DNA from: Candidatus Faecivivens stercoravium
Lineage (GTDB): Bacteria; Bacillota; Clostridia; Oscillospirales; Ruminococcaceae
Length of the DNA stretch: 7,885 bases
Direction of reading: 5' to 3'
Assembly (NCBI GenBank): GCA_018712425.1
Contig: DVHA01000010.1
Coordinates: 1 to 7,885, forward strand
In this document: piece by piece, positions 3,793-7,885 of the stretch
Position numbering within the stretch: the first letter of the stretch is position 1
Layout of the letters: the number at the start of each line of letters is the position of its first letter
Position numbers and translations under genes: made by a program
The notes under the pieces: generated by a model
What the model was told of the DNA's origin: nothing
The model's input: only the letters and a program-made list of their open reading frames with translations
Database searches by the model: none

Positions 3793-6700
3793 ATGGCTGT
3801 TTTCAGAATCTATGTCGAAAAGAAGCCGGCGTTTGCCGTCGAAGCGGACGGCGTCCGCCGCGACATCGAAACCCTCGGCATCCAGGTCGAAGGGGTCCGC
3901 CTCTTCAACCGCTACGACGTCGAAGGGATCGACGAGGCCACTTTCGAGACCGCTTCCCGGACCATCTTCTCGGAACCGGCGGTCGACCTCACCTCCCCCG
4001 AACTCCCCGCCCTCGCCGCCGATGAGCGGCTGCTCGCCGTCGAGTACCTCCCCGGCCAGTTTGACCAGCGGGCGGATTCCTGCGAACAGTGCATCCAGAT
4101 CATGACCCAGGGCGACCGGCCGAAGGTCCGCAGCGCCCGCATCTACCTGATCAAAGGGCAGGTTTCGGACGAGCAGTTTGCCGCCATCAAGCACACCCTC
4201 ATCAACCCGGTCGAAGCGAGGGAAGCTTCCCTCGAGAAGTTTACGACCCTCGCCGCCAGCTACGACATCCCCACCACCGTCGAGACCCTCCACGGTTTCA
4301 TCAACCTGTCGGAGGAAGAACTGGCCGGCTTTATCGTCCACTACGGCCTCGCGATGGACTTTGACGACATCTCCTTCTGCCAGACCTATTTCAAGATGAT
4401 GGAGCACCGCGACCCCACCATCACCGAAATCCGGCTGATCGACACCTACTGGTCCGACCACTGCCGCCACACCACCTTCGGCACCATCATCGACGGGGTC
4501 GAAATCGAGGACCCGGCGGTCAAGGCGGCCTACGACAAATACTGCGGCATCCGTGCCGAGCTCTATGCCGGCAGGCGCAAACCGATGACCCTGATGGATA
4601 TCGCCGTCATCGGCGCCAAAAAGCTCAAAGCGGACGGCATCCTCACCGACCTCGACGAGTCGGAAGAGATCAACGCCTGCACCGTCAAGGTGAAGGTCGA
4701 CGTAAACGGCCAGGATGAAGACTGGCTGCTCCTCTTCAAGAACGAGACCCACAACCACCCGACCGAGATCGAGCCCTTCGGCGGCGCGGCCACCTGCCTC
4801 GGCGGCGCGATCCGCGACCCGCTCTCCGGGCGCAGCTACGTCTACCAGGCGATGCGGGTGACGGGCGCGGCCGACCCGACCGTCCCGCTCAGCGAGACCC
4901 TCCCCGGCAAGCTCCCCCAGAAGAAGATCGTCACCACCGCCGCCCACGGCTACTCCTCCTACGGCAACCAGATCGGCCTGGCCACCGGCGAGGTCACCGA
5001 GGTCTACCACCCCAACTATGTTGCCAAGCGGATGGAGATCGGCGCGGTCATCGGCGCGGCGCCGGCTGGAAACGTCGTCCGCGAGGTCCCGGACCCCGGC
5101 GACCTGGTCATCCTCCTCGGCGGCCGGACCGGCCGCGACGGCTGCGGCGGCGCCACCGGCTCCTCCAAGTCCCACACCGCCCAGTCCCTCGAAACCTGCG
5201 GCGCCGAGGTCCAGAAGGGCAACCCCCCGATCGAACGGGAGCTGGCCCGCCTCTTCCGCGAGCCGGAAGCGACAAAGCTCATCCGCCGCTGCAACGACTT
5301 CGGCGCCGGCGGCGTCTCGGTCGCAATCGGCGAGCTGGCGGACGGCCTGGCGATCAACCTCGACGCGGTCCCGAAGAAGTACGACGGCCTGGACGGCACC
5401 GAGCTGGCGATCTCCGAGTCCCAGGAGCGGATGGCGGTCGTCGTCGCCCCGGAAAACGCCGGGCGGTTCATTGAACTGGCCCACGCCGAAAACCTCGAGG
5501 CGACCGTCGTCGCCACCGTTACCGAAGAGAAGCGGATGCGGATGGAATGGTGCGGCCATACGATCGTCGACCTCTCCCGCGACTTCTTAAACTCCAACGG
5601 CGCGGAGAAGCACACGACCGTCAAGATCGAAGCGGGCGAAATCCACCCGGTGAACCTCCTCCACGACACCCCCGCCGACTGGATTTCCCATATGGCGAAC
5701 CTCAACATCTGCTCCCAGAAGGGGCTGGTGTCGATGTTCGACTCCTCGATCGGCGCTTCCACCGTCACGATGCCCTACGGCGGCAAATATCAGATGACCA
5801 AGACCCAGGCGATGGCGGCCAAACTCCCCGTCCTCCACGGGGACACCAACACCTGCTCGGTCATGGCCTGGGGCTACAACCCCGACCTGATGAGCCAGGA
5901 CCCCTACCGCGGCGCCCAGTATTCGGTCATCGAATCGATTGCCAAGATGGTGGCGGCCGGCGGCAACGAACAGCACTGCTGGCTTACCTTCCAGGAATAC
6001 TTTGAACGGATGACCGAAGACCCCACCCGCTGGGGCAAGCCGATGGCGGCCCTTCTCGGCAGCCTCGAGGCCCAGCTGCAGCTGGGTGCTGCCTCGATCG
6101 GCGGTAAGGACTCGATGTCCGGCACCTTTGAGCAGATCGACGTCCCGCCGACGCTCGTTTCCTTCGCGGTCTCGCTGGCCGACGCCAGAAAGGTCATCTC
6201 CCCCGAATTCAAGTGCGTCTCCTCCTCGGTCGCCCTGATGCTGCCGAAGGTAAACGCCGACGGCACCCCCGACTACCCCTCCATCCGGAGCACCTTCGCC
6301 CGGGTGCGGGAGATGATCGATAAAGGGCAGGTCCTCTCGGCCTGGGCGCTGGGCTACGGCGGCGTCGCCGAAGCGGTCGTCAAGATGGCCCTCGGCAACC
6401 GGATCGGCTTCAAATTCACCAGCCCGGTCGACGAGACCACCCTCTTCAACCCCGTCTACGGCGGCTTTGTCCTCGAGCTGGACGGGTCGGTCGAACCCTC
6501 CGACGAGATGCAGATCATCGGCGTCACCAAGATCGACGCCGCCATCTTCCTCCAGAACGGCGAAAAGGTGCCCCTGGAAGAACTCCAGGCCTCCTACGAA
6601 GGAAAACTCGAGAAAGTCTACCCGACCCTCGCCCCTGTCCCCGAAGGGAAGCCGGAAATCTACGAGTATTATAATAAGGTAAAGCTGGCCCCCGCCATCA

Positions 6701-7509
6701 AGGTGGCGAAACCCCGGGTGCTGATCCCGGTCTTCCCCGGCACCAACTGCGAATACGACACCGCCCGGGCTTTTGAACAGGCGGGCGCCATCCCCGACGT
6801 CTTCGTCATCCGCAACCTGACCGGCACCGACATCGAGGACTCGGTCGCCCTCTTCGCCAAGAAGCTGGCGGAAAGCCAGATCGTCATGATCCCCGGCGGT
6901 TTCTCCGGCGGCGACGAGCCGGACGGCAGCGGCAAGTTCATCACCGCCTTCTTCCGCAACCCGCGGATCAAAGACGGCGTCCACACCCTTTTAAAGGAAA
7001 GGGACGGCCTGATGCTGGGCATCTGCAACGGCTTCCAGGCACTTGTAAAGCTGGGCCTCGTCCCCTTCGGCGAGATCGTCGACATGGAGAGCGACTCCCC
7101 GACCCTGACCTTCAACTCGATCGGCCGCCACCAGTCGATGATGGTCAAGACCCGGATCGCCTCCAACAAATCGCCCTGGCTCTACGGCACCGAAATCGGC
7201 GACTACCACTCGATCCCGATCTCCCACGGCGAAGGCCGGTTTATCGCGACGCCCGAGCTGGTGAAGCAAATGGCTGAAAACGGCCAAATCGCGACCCAGT
7301 ACGTCGATCTCGAAGGCCGCCCGACCTACGACATCCACTTCAACCCCAACGCGTCGGTGATGGCGATCGAGGGCATCACCTCCCCCGACGGCCGGGTCTT
7401 CGGCAAGATGGGCCACAGCGAGCGGGTCGTCACCCCGAACGTCGCCAAGAACATCGACGGAGAGAAGGACCAGAAGCTCTTCGAAAACGGTGTCAAGTAC
7501 TTCAAATAA
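3793..7509 (+). CDS. purL: Phosphoribosylformylglycinamidine synthase, single-chain with glutaminase domain
   Basis: It catalyses the fourth step of de novo purine synthesis: FGAR plus glutamine plus ATP gives FGAM, glutamate, ADP and phosphate, in the cytoplasm. The 1238-residue protein joins what other Firmicutes encode as PurS, PurL and PurQ. In order: a PurS-like N-terminal region; the synthase signature TYWSDHCRHTTF at 218-229 (His223, His226); the nucleotide-site motif NETHNHPTE at 317-325; the glycine-rich GRTGRDGCGGATGSSKSH around 443-460; NDFGAGGV at 501-508; GGKDSMSG in the second synthase half at 770-777; and a class I glutaminase domain from about 974. Its catalytic triad is Cys1078 (GICNGFQ), His1208 and Glu1210 (MGHSER). 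All expected key residues are present. ATG 3793 is preceded by AGAAAGG (3776-3782) at 10 nt; the in-frame ATG at 3763 lies inside the upstream repeat and is rejected. Codon use is strongly GC-ending. Confidence 0.97.
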   Translation: MAVFRIYVEKKPAFAVEADGVRRDIETLGIQVEGVRLFNRYDVEGIDEATFETASRTIFSEPAVDLTSPELPALAADERLLAVEYLPGQFDQRADSCEQCIQIMTQGDRPKVRSARIYLIKGQVSDEQFAAIKHTLINPVEAREASLEKFTTLAASYDIPTTVETLHGFINLSEEELAGFIVHYGLAMDFDDISFCQTYFKMMEHRDPTITEIRLIDTYWSDHCRHTTFGTIIDGVEIEDPAVKAAYDKYCGIRAELYAGRRKPMTLMDIAVIGAKKLKADGILTDLDESEEINACTVKVKVDVNGQDEDWLLLFKNETHNHPTEIEPFGGAATCLGGAIRDPLSGRSYVYQAMRVTGAADPTVPLSETLPGKLPQKKIVTTAAHGYSSYGNQIGLATGEVTEVYHPNYVAKRMEIGAVIGAAPAGNVVREVPDPGDLVILLGGRTGRDGCGGATGSSKSHTAQSLETCGAEVQKGNPPIERELARLFREPEATKLIRRCNDFGAGGVSVAIGELADGLAINLDAVPKKYDGLDGTELAISESQERMAVVVAPENAGRFIELAHAENLEATVVATVTEEKRMRMEWCGHTIVDLSRDFLNSNGAEKHTTVKIEAGEIHPVNLLHDTPADWISHMANLNICSQKGLVSMFDSSIGASTVTMPYGGKYQMTKTQAMAAKLPVLHGDTNTCSVMAWGYNPDLMSQDPYRGAQYSVIESIAKMVAAGGNEQHCWLTFQEYFERMTEDPTRWGKPMAALLGSLEAQLQLGAASIGGKDSMSGTFEQIDVPPTLVSFAVSLADARKVISPEFKCVSSSVALMLPKVNADGTPDYPSIRSTFARVREMIDKGQVLSAWALGYGGVAEAVVKMALGNRIGFKFTSPVDETTLFNPVYGGFVLELDGSVEPSDEMQIIGVTKIDAAIFLQNGEKVPLEELQASYEGKLEKVYPTLAPVPEGKPEIYEYYNKVKLAPAIKVAKPRVLIPVFPGTNCEYDTARAFEQAGAIPDVFVIRNLTGTDIEDSVALFAKKLAESQIVMIPGGFSGGDEPDGSGKFITAFFRNPRIKDGVHTLLKERDGLMLGICNGFQALVKLGLVPFGEIVDMESDSPTLTFNSIGRHQSMMVKTRIASNKSPWLYGTEIGDYHSIPISHGEGRFIATPELVKQMAENGQIATQYVDLEGRPTYDIHFNPNASVMAIEGITSPDGRVFGKMGHSERVVTPNVAKNIDGEKDQKLFENGVKYFK

Positions 7510-7560
7510 TCGGATCGGCAGATTGCACAAAAATGTTTGTTCCGAACTATAGCTGAGAAA

Positions 7561-7602
7561 CGGCCAGCCCCGATGAAAAATCGGGCTGGTCGCTTGCTTT
7601 TT
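7561..7602 (+). terminator. Rho-independent terminator after purL
   Basis: CGGCCAGCCCCGAT (7561-7574) pairs with ATCGGGCTGGTCG (7580-7592), with one bulged C and a G-T pair. It closes a GAAAA loop and is followed by CTTGCTTTTTG. It lies 51 bp beyond the purL stop codon. Confidence 0.8.
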
Positions 7603-7770
7603 GCAGGAAAAATTTGCGTATCTTGTAATTATGAATATTTTGTAAACAGATTCCGATGGCAAAATAAGGGAAGAAATAAGGGAAAAACTGGAAGATGCCC
7701 TGCAAGCCCAGACGCTGCCGGGCGGGAAACAAGGAGGAGATATATCTATTTTTGGAGGATGAAGTTCGAA

Positions 7771-7885
7771 ATGAAAAAGAGAATTCTTGCTCTTGCACTC
7801 GCCGGCACGACCGCTTTCTCGGTCTTCGGTTCTGCACTGAGCGCGAATGCTTATTACGATTCCACTCATGATAAGTGGGATATCG
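7771..7885 (+). CDS. N-terminus of a secreted protein with signal peptide (cut by window end)
   Basis: Only the first 38 codons are present. They encode a classical Sec signal peptide: basic MKKR (1-4), a hydrophobic core (about 5-23), and a signal peptidase I site S-A-N-A after residue 27, so the mature protein would begin YYDSTHDKWDI. The product is therefore exported, to the cell surface or medium; its function cannot be told from the visible part. GGAGG at 7754-7758 lies 12 nt before the ATG, rather far; an in-frame ATG at 7759 directly abuts the same GGAGG and is less likely. A second AAGGAGGAG at 7731-7739 is too distant for either. The 261 bp between purL and this gene hold the purL terminator, an AT-rich stretch (7608-7645) with no convincing promoter, and a 10-bp direct repeat (AAATAAGGGA at 7662-7671 and 7674-7683). 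Confidence 0.75.
   Translation, partial: MKKRILALALAGTTAFSVFGSALSANAYYDSTHDKWDI

Noticed and set aside
3748..5559. 603-codon minus-strand open frame opposite purL
   Set aside because: It lies wholly opposite a complete, motif-rich purL. Its translation is a low-complexity Gly/Val/Asp/Arg mix typical of the antisense of GC-ending codons, with no ribosome binding site or recognisable domain. The same applies to 5587-6984 and 6991-7869 on the minus strand.

Overview
The window looks like a chromosomal segment of a high-GC gut-type Clostridia, most likely in the Oscillospiraceae/Ruminococcaceae sphere. This is inferred from four things: the single-chain PurL of the clostridial type, several HPr-like proteins without the catalytic histidine, strong AAGGAGG-type ribosome binding sites, and very GC-rich codon use in the housekeeping genes beside AT-rich, hairpin-rich intergenic DNA. 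No rRNA, tRNA, CRISPR array, transposase or phage structural gene is visible.

Layout. 1-337: a short, comparatively AT-rich gene for a 60-residue Arc-type ribbon-helix-helix protein, starting at a GTG behind a perfect Shine-Dalgarno. 338-512: an array of four small triloop hairpins joined by ATATCAT-like linkers, then a 20-bp-stem terminator that serves convergent transcription. 536-1601, minus strand: three tandem genes for short HPr-fold proteins. All three lack the His15 active-site loop but keep the Ser46 region (NAKS or DAKS). They are read from a strong promoter at 1718-1746 through a leader that can fold into a three-way junction. A perfect match to the CcpA operator (cre) consensus lies between the second and third genes. 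1754-3282, plus strand: a strong promoter back-to-back with the previous one drives mtaB, a radical-SAM tRNA methylthiotransferase that probably starts at TTG 1975. 3283-3792: 510 bp without a gene, holding two inverted-repeat elements. The second is a 163-bp near-palindrome with 19-bp terminal inverted repeats that stops 4 bp before the purL Shine-Dalgarno. 3793-7509: purL, a complete 1238-residue FGAM synthase with a fused glutaminase domain, followed by a terminator. 7771-7885: the first 38 codons of a secreted protein with a clear signal peptide, cut by the window edge.

How the parts fit. mtaB (tRNA t6A37 methylthiolation) and purL (fourth step of de novo purine synthesis) are ordinary housekeeping genes with no obvious functional link. 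The most interesting unit is the minus-strand cluster of three Crh-like proteins with a cre site inside it. In Bacillus, Ser46-phosphorylated HPr and Crh are the co-effectors of CcpA at cre sites. A set of His15-less, Ser46-bearing paralogues next to a perfect cre suggests a dedicated carbon-catabolite regulatory module, possibly with feedback. This is inference; the sequence shows only the fold signature, the missing histidine, the retained serine and the operator motif. The second tier of interest is the intergenic DNA: the hairpin array and the two inverted-repeat elements look like repeat families that could be searched for elsewhere in the genome.
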